From: an uncultured Erythrobacter sp.
GTDB taxonomy: Bacteria > Pseudomonadota > Alphaproteobacteria > Sphingomonadales > Sphingomonadaceae
Assembly: GCA_947502305.1 (NCBI GenBank)
Contig: CANMZA010000002.1
Coordinates: forward strand, 186,001 to 250,000
Length of the DNA stretch: 64,000 nucleotides
Reading direction: 5' to 3'
Part shown: piece by piece, positions 36,476 through 45,882 of the stretch
Numbering within the stretch: position 1 is the stretch's first letter
Layout of the letters: every line of letters starts with the position of its first letter
Position numbers and translations under genes: made by a program
Notes under the pieces: generated by a model
Told to the model about the DNA's origin: nothing
Seen by the model: only the letters and a program-made list of their open reading frames with translations
Database searches by the model: none

Positions 36476-37209
36476 AACATGATCCCAAGAGCTTTGCCCG
36501 TGCAGCAAGCGGGACCGCCTCCTATGCCGCGTCTTCGCGTGAAGAAGTCGCGGACCGGGTGCGCCGGTTCCTGCCAATGGTTCACCGCGCAGCGTGGCAC
36601 ATTTATGGGTCAGGCCATCCCGGCCTAGAGGTGGAGGATCTGGTGCAAGCCGGAGTTCTGGCTCTCACCGAATGCGCTCAGCGGCATGCCGGGCCAACCG
36701 AGGACGGCTTTGCCGCCTATGCCAAAATCCGCGTGCGCGGCGCGATGATCGATATGCTGCGGCGGCAGATGAATGACACCCGCACCGCCCGCAAAAAACG
36801 CGGCCGGTACAACAAAGCCATCGACACTCTGAGAGCACAAAGCGGAGCCGATCCGACCCGCTCCGAAATCGCCGCCGCCTTAGGCGTAAGCGATGTCGAA
36901 CTGCTCGAAATCGAAGCCTCAACCGTCACCGTGTCGTCCATCAGCGACGAATATGATGACAGCAACACCGCCTTTGCCAGCGACGATCCCGATCCATTTC
37001 AAGTGTTGTCAGGGCAAGAGGACCGCGAGCGATTGGTGGCCGCCATGATCGAATTGCCGGACCGATTGAAACTGGTTCTGCAATTGTTTTTCGTCGAGGA
37101 ATTGAACCTCACCGAAATCGCCGAAGTGTTGGAAGTCAGCGTCCCCCGCGTCCACCAATTGCGCGCCAAGGCCCTTAAAGACCTGCGCAAATTGTTGGAC
37201 GCGGATTAA
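36472..37209 (+). CDS. fliA: Flagellar sigma factor FliA (sigma-28)
   Basis: FliA directs late flagellar gene transcription. The 245-residue product has region 2 with GLEVEDLVQAGVLALTECAQ and KIRVRGAMIDMLRR, and region 4 with LTEIAEVLEVSVPRVHQLRA, as in sigma-28 proteins. It overlaps flhA by 4 bp and is transcribed from the sigma-54 promoter at 33,119. FlgM, its inhibitor, is encoded just upstream. Confidence 0.95.
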   Translation: MKHDPKSFARAASGTASYAASSREEVADRVRRFLPMVHRAAWHIYGSGHPGLEVEDLVQAGVLALTECAQRHAGPTEDGFAAYAKIRVRGAMIDMLRRQMNDTRTARKKRGRYNKAIDTLRAQSGADPTRSEIAAALGVSDVELLEIEASTVTVSSISDEYDDSNTAFASDDPDPFQVLSGQEDRERLVAAMIELPDRLKLVLQLFFVEELNLTEIAEVLEVSVPRVHQLRAKALKDLRKLLDAD

Positions 37210-37224
37210 GCTGAACCGCGCAGC

Positions 37225-40200
37225 CTAGTTGGAATCGCCATCAGCGTGGGCGGCCGCCGCATGAGCGGCAGCCTCTGATCCAACCGCACCTTCGGCTTCG
37301 CCGCTGCCTTCCCACCAATAGGACCGGCGCTGGCTGCTTCCTGTGGCGACCTCATTCATGGTCGCCGCGTCATACAAACGCCCGCCAATCATCACTTGCA
37401 CGATGTCATCAGAGTTTTGGATATCGACGCTCGGGTCTTCGCTCAGGATCACAAGATCGGCGAGTTTCCCGACCTCAAGACTGCCAATATCATCCGCCAT
37501 ACCCAAAGACTGCGCAGACGAAATTGTGCCCGCTTTAAGCGCCTCAATCGGGCTCATCCCGCCGCGCGCAAAGCTCCACAATTCCCAATGCGCCGCGATC
37601 CCGGCCTGCTGACCATGCGCACCGATTGAAACGCGAACCCCACGCTGAGCCAGTTTACGCGCCTCTCTCGCAGCGTTGTCATCAACGAAAGCCCAATCGG
37701 GCGCCGTCGTTCGCCGCCCGCTTTCGGCGAGCAATTGGCGCGGCGGCGTGTGGATCATCAGCGGGTGATCGAACACGTCCATCGCTTGCCGCCAATAAGG
37801 ATCACCGGCCAAACCGCCATATGTAACCGTCAAAGTCGGCGTGTAATTCGAGTTTGATTGGCTGAAGAATTGCAGCACATCTTCGTAAAACACATCGCCG
37901 GGGACGTTGTGTTCAATCGTCGAATTGCCATCCGCAATCAGGTTCATATCCATCCCGAATAGCGATCCACCTTCGGCCACCACCAACATGTCTTCTGCCG
38001 CCGCTGCGCGTGCCACCATTTGACGTTGTTCGCGCCGGGGTTGGTTGTAGTTTTTGACCGAAATTCCGCCTTGGGCACGGATGCGCCGGACATGCGCCAG
38101 CGCGTCTTCGTAACTGTCGATCCGGGCGTAAACACTGGGCGCTTTTGCCCCGTAAATGATCTCTCCGGTTGAGAAAATGCGCGGCGCGAGCAGCAGTCCT
38201 GCGCGCTGACGCTCTGCTGAGGCGAAGATGTGGCTCGCGCGGTTGGAGGGATCGTGGATCGTTGTGACCCCCATCGCAAGATCTTGGACCAAGCGCCAAT
38301 TTTGCTGAGGGATCAGATCGCTAACGCCGTGCGGACCGTGGGCATGGGCATCGACAAGACCGGGCATAATCACCTGCCCGCTCGCATCGACCATAGTCGC
38401 CCCCGCCGGAACATCGACTTCGCCCGCCGCGCCGATGGCAGTGATACGGTCGCCGGTGATCACGATCACGCCATTTTCGATCGCGCCTGCGTCCTGCTCC
38501 TCAAGCCCCGCAGCCATCGTCAAAATTCGCGCGCCGGTGATCACAACAGTGCTGCTGGGCCGGGCCGCTGGCACGGTCATCGCTAGTGAAATGCCGTTTT
38601 CGGGCGGGCTATAGCCGTCCTCTTCTTCTTCTGACGGGCCATCCTTGAAGAAATCCGCCACCTCTGCTCGGTGCAATTGCGCGCCATTGGACCAGAAAAC
38701 AGTGTCTCCGCCGCCGGACCAGCCGATATAATCCGCGCCGCCGCTCGACACTTTTGTCACCGGCAAAGCGCCGCCATTTTCGCTAACTGAAACAGGGCCG
38801 CCGCCTGGAATGAGCGGCATGGCAAACACTTCGTAATTCTGCCGGAAGGCGACATTTTGCCCATCGGGTGCAACCCGGAAATCATTGGCAAGATCGCCCT
38901 TCACATGCGTACGCTGACGCTCCCCATCCAAATCGGCAGAGACGAGCGCCAACCCGCCCCCTTCGCGCATGGTCATAAAGATCCGCTGCGTATCGGCGCC
39001 GAATTGCGGGTTTGATCCAGAGCGGCTGACCTGCATCGTCTCCCCGCCATTGGCAGGGACCATATAGATCCCCGTATTTTCGGAATAATTCGCCGATGTC
39101 AGGTAACCGCCGCTGCGTTTCTCATAGGCGATATGCTGGCCATCTGGGGAGAAGGCGAGAGCGGCGTAATGGCCCGGCTCGCTTGTCACGGCGCGCGGAT
39201 TTGAGCCATCTGCTCCCGCAACGATGATCCGCCCTAACCCTTCGTCGGTCCATTCGACATAAGCGATTTGGCTGCCATCGCGGCTGAATGCGGGGAAAGC
39301 TTCGACAACGTCACTTGCCCCGGTAAAGGGGCGTGGTCCATCCCTGCCGCGGGCAGATTTGGTGTAAAGCCGCCCTAGATTCTCAAACACAACCCGCGAT
39401 CCATCCGGCGACAATTGCGCAAAGCGCGGCATGGTCGTGGTGAAATTGTCGGGCGAAACTTCGATATCAGGATGCGGCGCGTCGGCAACGCCGCGCGTGT
39501 CATCGATAGAGAACGGGATCACCGCCATATTCGATCCGTCACGGTCAATCCGGCGCAATTTGCCGCCTGCCCAAAAGACGATGGAGCGGCCATCCGGGGT
39601 CCAATCCATATTCGGATAGACGCCGTAAACCGCCCATGTTTCTTGCAAATCCAGATCGAGCGCGCCGTAAATCATCCGCTCCCGACCAGATGCAATATCC
39701 TTCACCCACAGCTGGCTCTGATCCTTATCGCGCCGGACAAAGGCGATTTCTGATCCGTCAGGCGACGGCGATGGCCGCACCGCGCCGCCAAAACCGCTGA
39801 CCGCTGTGGTGACTTCGCCGCTTTCCAGATCATGCCGTTCAATCGCGAAAATCCCGGTTTGCGAATCCTGCGCATAGATAAACGTGTTCCCCGGCGTGGT
39901 GTTGCGCGTGTAATAAATCGCCTCGCCATCAGGAGAATAGACCGGCTCGCCCAGCTCCTTTTGCTGCTGCTCATTTGGACGTTCCACAATCGCAACGCCG
40001 CCGCCGCCCGATACGTGATACATCCAAATCTCGCCCGTCCCGGCAGAACGTCCGGTGGTGAAGTGCTTCTTCGCGATGATAAAGCGGCCATCCGGCGACC
40101 AGCTAGGCTGATTGAGCAAGCGGAAATTTTCATCCGTGACTTGCCGCATGTCCGACCCGTCGGCATTCATCACCCAAATATTGTCGCCGCCGCCGCGGTC

Positions 40201-40536
40201 GGATGTGAAGGCAATGCGCGATCCGTCAGGCGAAAAGCGCGGCTGCACTTCCCACGCCAGCCCCGAAGCAATCCGCGTCGGGGTGCCGCCCGTAATTGGC
40301 ATCGTGTAAATATCGCCGAGCATGGTGAAGGCGAGCGTCTGCCCATCGGGAGAGACATCGACATCCATCCATGTGCCTTCATCGGTTTGGATCGGCACCT
40401 GCTCAATCGTGGCCCCGCGCGGCGCCTCAACGTCCCAGCCTTCATCATCGCCATCCTGCGCAAGAACGATGTGCGGCACAGCAAGCATAGAGCCTGCAAG
40501 AAGGGTGGCGGTCATTTGGGCGGTAAAACGGCGCAT
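37225..40536 (-). CDS. Secreted beta-propeller amidohydrolase
   Basis: This 1103-residue protein has a Sec signal peptide (residues 1-27, ending VLAQ). A TolB/PD40-type beta-propeller spans about 40-640, with repeated SPDG motifs (for example PVYSPDGEAIYYTRN, LAFSPDGQHIAYEK). A C-terminal metal-dependent amidohydrolase domain follows, with MPGLVDAHAHGPHG near residue 728, STIEHNVPG and SIGAHGQQAG; the final EVGKLADLVIL is typical of imidazolonepropionase-like members. The substrate is unknown. I chose the ATG at 40536, five bases after GGGAGAG. It converges on fliA with a 15-bp gap and is unrelated to flagella. Confidence 0.88.
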   Translation of the reverse strand: MRRFTAQMTATLLAGSMLAVPHIVLAQDGDDEGWDVEAPRGATIEQVPIQTDEGTWMDVDVSPDGQTLAFTMLGDIYTMPITGGTPTRIASGLAWEVQPRFSPDGSRIAFTSDRGGGDNIWVMNADGSDMRQVTDENFRLLNQPSWSPDGRFIIAKKHFTTGRSAGTGEIWMYHVSGGGGVAIVERPNEQQQKELGEPVYSPDGEAIYYTRNTTPGNTFIYAQDSQTGIFAIERHDLESGEVTTAVSGFGGAVRPSPSPDGSEIAFVRRDKDQSQLWVKDIASGRERMIYGALDLDLQETWAVYGVYPNMDWTPDGRSIVFWAGGKLRRIDRDGSNMAVIPFSIDDTRGVADAPHPDIEVSPDNFTTTMPRFAQLSPDGSRVVFENLGRLYTKSARGRDGPRPFTGASDVVEAFPAFSRDGSQIAYVEWTDEGLGRIIVAGADGSNPRAVTSEPGHYAALAFSPDGQHIAYEKRSGGYLTSANYSENTGIYMVPANGGETMQVSRSGSNPQFGADTQRIFMTMREGGGLALVSADLDGERQRTHVKGDLANDFRVAPDGQNVAFRQNYEVFAMPLIPGGGPVSVSENGGALPVTKVSSGGADYIGWSGGGDTVFWSNGAQLHRAEVADFFKDGPSEEEEDGYSPPENGISLAMTVPAARPSSTVVITGARILTMAAGLEEQDAGAIENGVIVITGDRITAIGAAGEVDVPAGATMVDASGQVIMPGLVDAHAHGPHGVSDLIPQQNWRLVQDLAMGVTTIHDPSNRASHIFASAERQRAGLLLAPRIFSTGEIIYGAKAPSVYARIDSYEDALAHVRRIRAQGGISVKNYNQPRREQRQMVARAAAAEDMLVVAEGGSLFGMDMNLIADGNSTIEHNVPGDVFYEDVLQFFSQSNSNYTPTLTVTYGGLAGDPYWRQAMDVFDHPLMIHTPPRQLLAESGRRTTAPDWAFVDDNAAREARKLAQRGVRVSIGAHGQQAGIAAHWELWSFARGGMSPIEALKAGTISSAQSLGMADDIGSLEVGKLADLVILSEDPSVDIQNSDDIVQVMIGGRLYDAATMNEVATGSSQRRSYWWEGSGEAEGAVGSEAAAHAAAAHADGDSN

Positions 40537-40600
40537 GAAATCTCTCCCTGATTTGAAACGAGACACTAGCGAGGCGAAACGATATTGCTAGAGGTCACAG

Positions 40601-40624
40601 GCAGAAGGCAGAAGGCAGAAGGCA
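40601..40624. repeat. Short 7-bp tandem repeat (GCAGAAG)
   Basis: Three full copies of GCAGAAG and a partial fourth lie between the divergent amidohydrolase and transporter genes. A unit of seven bases could vary in number by slippage, but it lies upstream of the proposed start and would change spacing rather than reading frame. Confidence 0.8.
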
Positions 40625-40657
40625 GGGCCAACGGCCAACCGAGATCGGACCAACAAC

Positions 40658-41620
40658 GTGCTGCGCACCATCACCAACAATTTTGCGATCCTTACCGTCC
40701 TCGGCGTGGCGCTCGCCTGGTTTCAGCCAGACCTGTTCACGTGGATGACAAATGGCAGCATCCGCATTGCGGGTCAGCCGCTGCTTTCGATCGCACTCGG
40801 CCTGATCATGCTGGCAATGGGTCTGACGCTGACTTTTGACGATTATCGGCGGCTTACATCCCTGCCAAAGGCTTTGGTGGCCGGGGTTGCGCTGCAATTT
40901 CTCGTGATGCCTTTGGCCGGATTTGCGATTGCATGGGCGATGGCACTGGAACAAGGATTGGCCGTCGGTTTGATCCTGGTCGCATGCTGTCCGGGCGGCA
41001 CGGCATCGAACATCGTGACATATCTGGCGCGCGGCAATGTGGCATTATCAGTGGCGATGACGATGGTTTCGACGTTGGCTGCTGTGGTCCTGACGCCGTT
41101 TCTGACGGGGGAACTGGCAGGAGCCTATGTCGATATTGATCGCTGGAATTTGCTGCGCAATATGATTGCCATTGTGCTGGTGCCGGTGGTGCTTGGCACC
41201 CTGCTCAATCGACTGTTCCCCCGCGCGGCTGCGCGGGTGAGCACGGTGTTACCGCTTGTCGCAATTATCTTGGTCATCCTGATCGTCGGCGGAATTGTCG
41301 GCGGCGCAAAAGCGCAAATCGCCGAACATGCAGGCACATTGCTGCTCGCCACACTGTTGCTGCACGCCTTCGGCTTTGGCCTTGGATTGGCATTGGCGCG
41401 GTTGCTCGGGCTGGACGTTCAAGAACAATGCACAATTTCAATCGAAGTGGGTATGCAGAATTCAGGGCTAGGCTCTGGCCTTGCAAAGACCCCCGCTTTC
41501 GCCGCGCAATTTGCAGATATTCAGCAGGCGGCGCTCGCACCGGTGCCTGCGGCAATTTCGGCTGTTTGGCATGTGCTGATCGGGAGCTTGCTGGCGAGTT
41601 GGTGGCGGCGGAAGGGTTAG
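40658..41620 (+). CDS. Bile acid:sodium symporter family transporter
   Basis: The 320-residue product has nine to ten hydrophobic helices and the BASS-family hallmarks ALGLIMLAMGLTLTFDDYRR and ILVACCPGGTASNIVTYLARGNVALS. The second half has the crossover region SIEVGMQNSGLGSGLA. These proteins carry organic anions with sodium; the substrate here is not known. The start is a GTG at 40658. It converges with the acyl-CoA dehydrogenase gene, eight bases away. Confidence 0.92.
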   Translation: MLRTITNNFAILTVLGVALAWFQPDLFTWMTNGSIRIAGQPLLSIALGLIMLAMGLTLTFDDYRRLTSLPKALVAGVALQFLVMPLAGFAIAWAMALEQGLAVGLILVACCPGGTASNIVTYLARGNVALSVAMTMVSTLAAVVLTPFLTGELAGAYVDIDRWNLLRNMIAIVLVPVVLGTLLNRLFPRAAARVSTVLPLVAIILVILIVGGIVGGAKAQIAEHAGTLLLATLLLHAFGFGLGLALARLLGLDVQEQCTISIEVGMQNSGLGSGLAKTPAFAAQFADIQQAALAPVPAAISAVWHVLIGSLLASWWRRKG

Positions 41621-41628
41621 CGAAGCGC

Positions 41629-42915
41629 TCACCCATACATCCCCCGTTTCGGCCCCAAATACCCAAACAGATACGCGCCAACCTTGCGCATCTGGATCTC
41701 CTCTGACCCTTCCGTAATCCGATATCGGCGGTGGTGGCGATAGATGTGCTCAAACGGTTTGTGCCTTGAATAGCCGATCCCGCCATGGACTTGCATCGCG
41801 CGGTCGGCGGCTTCGCAAACCAGACGGTTTGCCCAGTAATTGCACATCGAAACCTTGTCAGAGATCGTCCGCTCAATCTCCTCATGCGGCATATTGTCCA
41901 TTTGCCACGCGGTCTTAAAGATCAGCAGGCGCAGCATTTCGCATTGCGTCTCCAGCTCCACCAGAGGGAATTGGATCGCTTGATTGCGGGCGAGTTCGGT
42001 GCCGAAAGGCTTGCGTTCCCGTGCATATTTCACGCTCTCATCAACGCAGAATTGCGCCGCGCCGCAGCTTGAAGCTGCTTGCCGGATACGGTTTTGGTGG
42101 ACGAAACTTTGCGCCAGAGACAGGCCCCGCCCTTCCACGCCGAGGATCGCGCTATCGGGCACCCACACGTCTTTTACCGACAATCGCGGGTGATCGGTGG
42201 GCATGTTAAACGTCCACATCCATTCCTCGATCTTGATGCCCGGATTGGGATTGGGGACAAGGAAACAGGTGATCCCGCTGGCCGCGCCCGCATCGCCGCG
42301 GGTGCGGGCGAACATTGCGCAATGCGTGGCGACATGCATGCCGGTGATCCACATCTTCTCGCCATTGATCAACCAGCCATCGACGCCGTCGCGGGTCTCG
42401 CGAACAGCGGTGGTTTCCATATGCGTCGCATCCGAGCCATGATCGGGTTCGGTCAAGCCGAAGGCGACGCGGCGTTCACGCTCAAACCCGCCGAGGATGA
42501 ATTCCTGCTTTTGCTCCTCGGTCCCCCATTGATCGAACATGGCAACGAAGGGGAAATTGCCCACGATGCTGTGTTCGTTCTGAAGATCATTGTGCAGGCC
42601 CAGACCTTGCCGCGCAAAGTGTTCGCGGATGACCGCCATGCCGACATTGCTGCCGTCTTGACCGCCATATTTCTTCGGCGCGGAATAGCGCCAATGGCCT
42701 GCTTTATCGCTGCGCGCAGTCGCTTCTTTCAGCAGCGCCTCCCATTCGGGCCGCGGCAATCCGTCCGCCTCAAAATCGGTACGCGCATATTCGCGGCGGT
42801 GGTCAAAGAAACGGATATTGTCGTCTTGCTGCTCCAATGGTTTAATCTCGGCATCAATGAAGGCGTCGAGTTCGGTGAGGTAAGCGGCGAGGTCGGCGGG
42901 TATTGCAAAATCCAT
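41629..42915 (-). CDS. Acyl-CoA dehydrogenase (ACAD10/11-like)
   Basis: This flavoenzyme oxidises acyl-CoA to enoyl-CoA. The 428-residue product shows GLTEPDHGSDATHMETTA, then INGEKMWITG, VHGGIGYSRHKPFEHIYR and the C-terminal ITEGSEEIQ that holds the usual catalytic Glu position. The ATG directly abuts the TAG stop of the upstream kinase-like gene. Animals fuse the same two domains in ACAD10/ACAD11, where the kinase phosphorylates hydroxyacyl-CoA before dehydrogenase action. A similar role in hydroxy-acid catabolism is inferred. Confidence 0.93.
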   Translation of the reverse strand: MDFAIPADLAAYLTELDAFIDAEIKPLEQQDDNIRFFDHRREYARTDFEADGLPRPEWEALLKEATARSDKAGHWRYSAPKKYGGQDGSNVGMAVIREHFARQGLGLHNDLQNEHSIVGNFPFVAMFDQWGTEEQKQEFILGGFERERRVAFGLTEPDHGSDATHMETTAVRETRDGVDGWLINGEKMWITGMHVATHCAMFARTRGDAGAASGITCFLVPNPNPGIKIEEWMWTFNMPTDHPRLSVKDVWVPDSAILGVEGRGLSLAQSFVHQNRIRQAASSCGAAQFCVDESVKYARERKPFGTELARNQAIQFPLVELETQCEMLRLLIFKTAWQMDNMPHEEIERTISDKVSMCNYWANRLVCEAADRAMQVHGGIGYSRHKPFEHIYRHHRRYRITEGSEEIQMRKVGAYLFGYLGPKRGMYG

Positions 42916-44268
42916 CTAATCTTTTCCTGTCCACTTTTTGCGCGCGGCGGCGAGTGCGGGGTATTTGGGGACATCCTGCGTCAATGTCGCCAAAATAGCA
43001 GCTCTCAATTCTGCAAGCACGCCTGGCTGTGACAGTGTCACTTTTCCGTCCATGATTTGCTGAGCGAGAGGCGCATTTTCGAATGCGGGCATCGCCGCCG
43101 GGTTGTAGCGGGAGATCATCCCCAGCGCGTTGCGAGCGACCGCATATTGGAACTTATCATGGCCCTCAAAGCGGTCTTTGACCGTTCCAAGCCATTCATA
43201 AATTGCAATCGCCAGCTCACCATCTGTGGCTTCGCCCACTTGCTTGGGCGGCTCGGAAAACTCGGCTGTGCGCGCTTGCTCAGCCTCCGGCAGGTCTTCC
43301 TCCAGCAGCAGCAGTAAATCCAATTCCTGCTCGCTCGTTCGCCGCGAGATCACCACCCGTTCGAGCATCCGATCCGCGCCGCTGCGCCATTGCGCCGCCA
43401 TTTTGAGGCAGCCCATTGCCCACCAAACTGTCCGGTGGATCATCCAGTAACGGAACCGTTTTCGATCCACTTGGATACCGCTTTCCGCCTCATAGGCCGC
43501 GAAATATTCCTCCAACGACCCCAGCCCCAAAGCAGGCCGATCATACCGAGCAAAGCGCCAAACGGCCATGCAGCCAAACGCCAAATCCTCATGGCGATCA
43601 CCAAAATGCGCCAGCTCCCAATCGAGCACGCCGGTCAAATGCGAATCCTGCGCGAGCAGATTGCCCATGCGGTAATCGCCGTGGATCAGCACCGGCTCAG
43701 CCGGTTCCGGACAATTGTCCTCCATCCATTTCAGACCCAGCGCAATGATCGGACGGTCACCGCCCGCCTCTTCGAATTGCGCGCGCAAATCTGCGGCGGC
43801 CTCGCGGTAATCCATCACCGGTACCGCAGAGGGCAGATCATCAGGCTTCAGCGAATGAATGCGCGCCAAATCGCGCGCCGCTTGTTTCAGCAGTCCGCTG
43901 GCCCCTTCCATTGCGAGGATCTCTTTCGGATTCGGCGTGCCGGGCAAAGCGCGCATGACAAATCCGCTGCCAATGCCGTCTTCGGGCTCCAATTCTGCGG
44001 CCACTTCCGGTGCCGTAACGCCGGCGGAGAATGCAGCGCGGATCACTGCCGCTTCGACATCGTGGCCAAACGGGCGGCCTTCCATAAATTCAAGGCTAGG
44101 CGCGCGGCGCAGGACGAAGGCTTCGTTTTGCCCATCCTTTGCGCAAGTAAACCGCCAGCTTTCCATGGTCGCGCCTCCGGTTAGCCTTTCCAGAGCGGCG
44201 GGCGTGCCCATAGAATTGCGCGCGCAAACGCGCTCCAATCCGGCCAAGAGTTGATCAGCGCTGATCAT
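42916..44268 (-). CDS. Aminoglycoside-phosphotransferase-like kinase (ACAD10/11 N-domain type)
   Basis: The 450-residue product has the kinase signature of the APH family: VLIHGDYRMGNLLAQDSHLT (Brenner-type HGD and Asn) followed by GVLDWELAHFGDRHEDLAFG with the metal-binding Asp. The C-terminal 120 residues (about 330-450) form an extra domain without a clear match. Its fusion or neighbour relation to acyl-CoA dehydrogenases points to phosphorylation of an acyl-CoA hydroxyl group rather than antibiotic resistance. I chose the ATG at 44268; a TTG at 44283 is the longer option. Confidence 0.87.
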   Translation of the reverse strand: MISADQLLAGLERVCARNSMGTPAALERLTGGATMESWRFTCAKDGQNEAFVLRRAPSLEFMEGRPFGHDVEAAVIRAAFSAGVTAPEVAAELEPEDGIGSGFVMRALPGTPNPKEILAMEGASGLLKQAARDLARIHSLKPDDLPSAVPVMDYREAAADLRAQFEEAGGDRPIIALGLKWMEDNCPEPAEPVLIHGDYRMGNLLAQDSHLTGVLDWELAHFGDRHEDLAFGCMAVWRFARYDRPALGLGSLEEYFAAYEAESGIQVDRKRFRYWMIHRTVWWAMGCLKMAAQWRSGADRMLERVVISRRTSEQELDLLLLLEEDLPEAEQARTAEFSEPPKQVGEATDGELAIAIYEWLGTVKDRFEGHDKFQYAVARNALGMISRYNPAAMPAFENAPLAQQIMDGKVTLSQPGVLAELRAAILATLTQDVPKYPALAAARKKWTGKD

Positions 44269-44447
44269 AGGTCCAATTTCCAAATGTCTGCGTCACACTC
44301 CACGCGCCCACCTGCCAGCTTCTCAGCTTGCTGCGTCCAATGTCCTTCACCCGCTCTTCCCCTTTTCCCGTTTCGCTGCGAAGAGTGCACCGGAAACTGG
44401 CCCCACCGCAAGGGCTGCAAATTACTAGTGCCGGAGCAGGAATTGCC

Positions 44448-45791
44448 ATGAAGAAACGCCATATCGCCCTTTCAGCGCTCGCTTTGGTCGGGATCGGCGG
44501 GGCCACTGCCGCTTATGTTGCAACGCCCACTGTCCACGAAGGCTCTCTGGGCGAAGCGCCAGAATTGGGCCGCGCAGGCGAATACACTGTCGGCACTCAG
44601 GAAATGGCGTTTGAGCTGCCGGAGCGACTGACCTTCGGCAAGTTGGATATGGCCACTGGCGGCACGCAAAGCGTGAATCGCACATTGCAAGTCCGCCTAT
44701 ATTACCCCGCGACTGATGCGGCCGTCGGGGCAGAGCCGATTGCCTATTCGCACACGATGCAGCCGCCAGAAATGGAGCCGATCACGCTTGAATATTCAGG
44801 CCGCGCTTTTGCTGAATTGGCGCCGCTTAGCGAAGGGCAATTCCCGCTCGTCATTATGTCCCACGGCTTTAACGGGTGGAACACGCAATTCAGCAATCTT
44901 GCCGAACACATCTCCTCGCGCGGTTATGTCGTCGCATCGATTGATCATGCGGATATGAAGCTCGAAGGGGCGAGCGATTTCATCCATTCTTTTGCCACCG
45001 TTCTCGCCAGCCGCTCGCTGGATCAGCGGCAGGTTTTGGCACAAATATTGGCGCGCGCTGCTGCTGAAGATGCGGGGGCTTTCGCCCTCATTGACGCCGA
45101 GAATATCGGTTTAATCGGCTATTCAATGGGCGGTTATGGCGCGCTGGCGACAGCTGGCGGGGACTATGATTATGACGCCGGAACGTTTGACGCGGTGCCC
45201 GGTGATGCACTGGCCCCCGTTCGCGCGGCCGCCAGCAGTGATGCGGGTATCGACGCTTTGGTCACATTCGCGCCGTGGGGCGGACAGCCGGATAACCGCG
45301 TTTGGTCCCCAGACAGCCTCGCCAAGATCACCGCCCCCGTTTTGATTGTCTCTGGCAGCGAAGACGACGTCGCCAATCACAAAGAGGGCGTTCGCTGGAT
45401 TTTCGATCAGCTTTCCGGGGCGGGTCGCCACATGCTCGTTTACCGCGATGCCCGGCACAATATTGTCGGCAATGCCTTCGATTTTGCCGAAGGCGCGCCG
45501 TTCCGGGCCATTGAATTTATGAACGAACCTGTTTGGCGGCAGGACCGGATCAATGGCATCAATCAGCACTTCGTCACCGCCTTTCTGGACCTCAATCTGA
45601 AGGGCGATGAAGACATGGCCTCCTATCTCGATGTGCCCACTGTGAATGCCAATGACGGCACGTGGGACGTGTCCTTTGGAGAGCAATTGAACGGCAAAAT
45701 GGCTGGTGAAGAGGAGCCCGATCACTGGCGCGGATTTCAGCGGCGCTGGGCCTTGGGCCTAGAGATGCACCGCCGCGCCGCAGGGGAATAG
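44448..45791 (+). CDS. Secreted alpha/beta hydrolase
   Basis: The product of 447 residues starts with a signal or anchor sequence (MKKRHIALSALALVGIGG) and carries an alpha/beta hydrolase fold. The nucleophile elbow GYSMGGYGA has Ser226, the acid residue is probably in IVSGSEDDV and the His in YRDARHNIVG. MSHGFNGWNTQF gives the oxyanion-side His-Gly. It resembles dienelactone-hydrolase/PAF-acetylhydrolase type enzymes; the substrate is unknown. AGGA lies seven bases before the ATG. A strong terminator follows. Confidence 0.88.
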   Translation: MKKRHIALSALALVGIGGATAAYVATPTVHEGSLGEAPELGRAGEYTVGTQEMAFELPERLTFGKLDMATGGTQSVNRTLQVRLYYPATDAAVGAEPIAYSHTMQPPEMEPITLEYSGRAFAELAPLSEGQFPLVIMSHGFNGWNTQFSNLAEHISSRGYVVASIDHADMKLEGASDFIHSFATVLASRSLDQRQVLAQILARAAAEDAGAFALIDAENIGLIGYSMGGYGALATAGGDYDYDAGTFDAVPGDALAPVRAAASSDAGIDALVTFAPWGGQPDNRVWSPDSLAKITAPVLIVSGSEDDVANHKEGVRWIFDQLSGAGRHMLVYRDARHNIVGNAFDFAEGAPFRAIEFMNEPVWRQDRINGINQHFVTAFLDLNLKGDEDMASYLDVPTVNANDGTWDVSFGEQLNGKMAGEEEPDHWRGFQRRWALGLEMHRRAAGE

Positions 45792-45820
45792 ACCCAGCTC
45801 AACCCGCTCAACCCAGATAC

Positions 45821-45856
45821 AAAAAGCCCGCCCGGATCGCTCCGAGCGGGCTTTTT
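45821..45856. terminator. Bidirectional Rho-independent terminator
   Basis: AAAAAGCCCGC and GCGGGCTTTTT form a stem with additional inner pairs, and the A and T tracts give a terminator in both directions. It lies between the convergent hydrolase and aldehyde dehydrogenase genes and probably serves both. Confidence 0.92.
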
Positions 45857-45882
45857 AATGTCAGTCAGAACCCTTCGCAGGA

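Noticed and set aside
42916..44268. Antibiotic resistance by aminoglycoside phosphotransferase
   Set aside because: The HGD motif is shared by many small-molecule kinases; the adjacent acyl-CoA dehydrogenase points to lipid metabolism instead.
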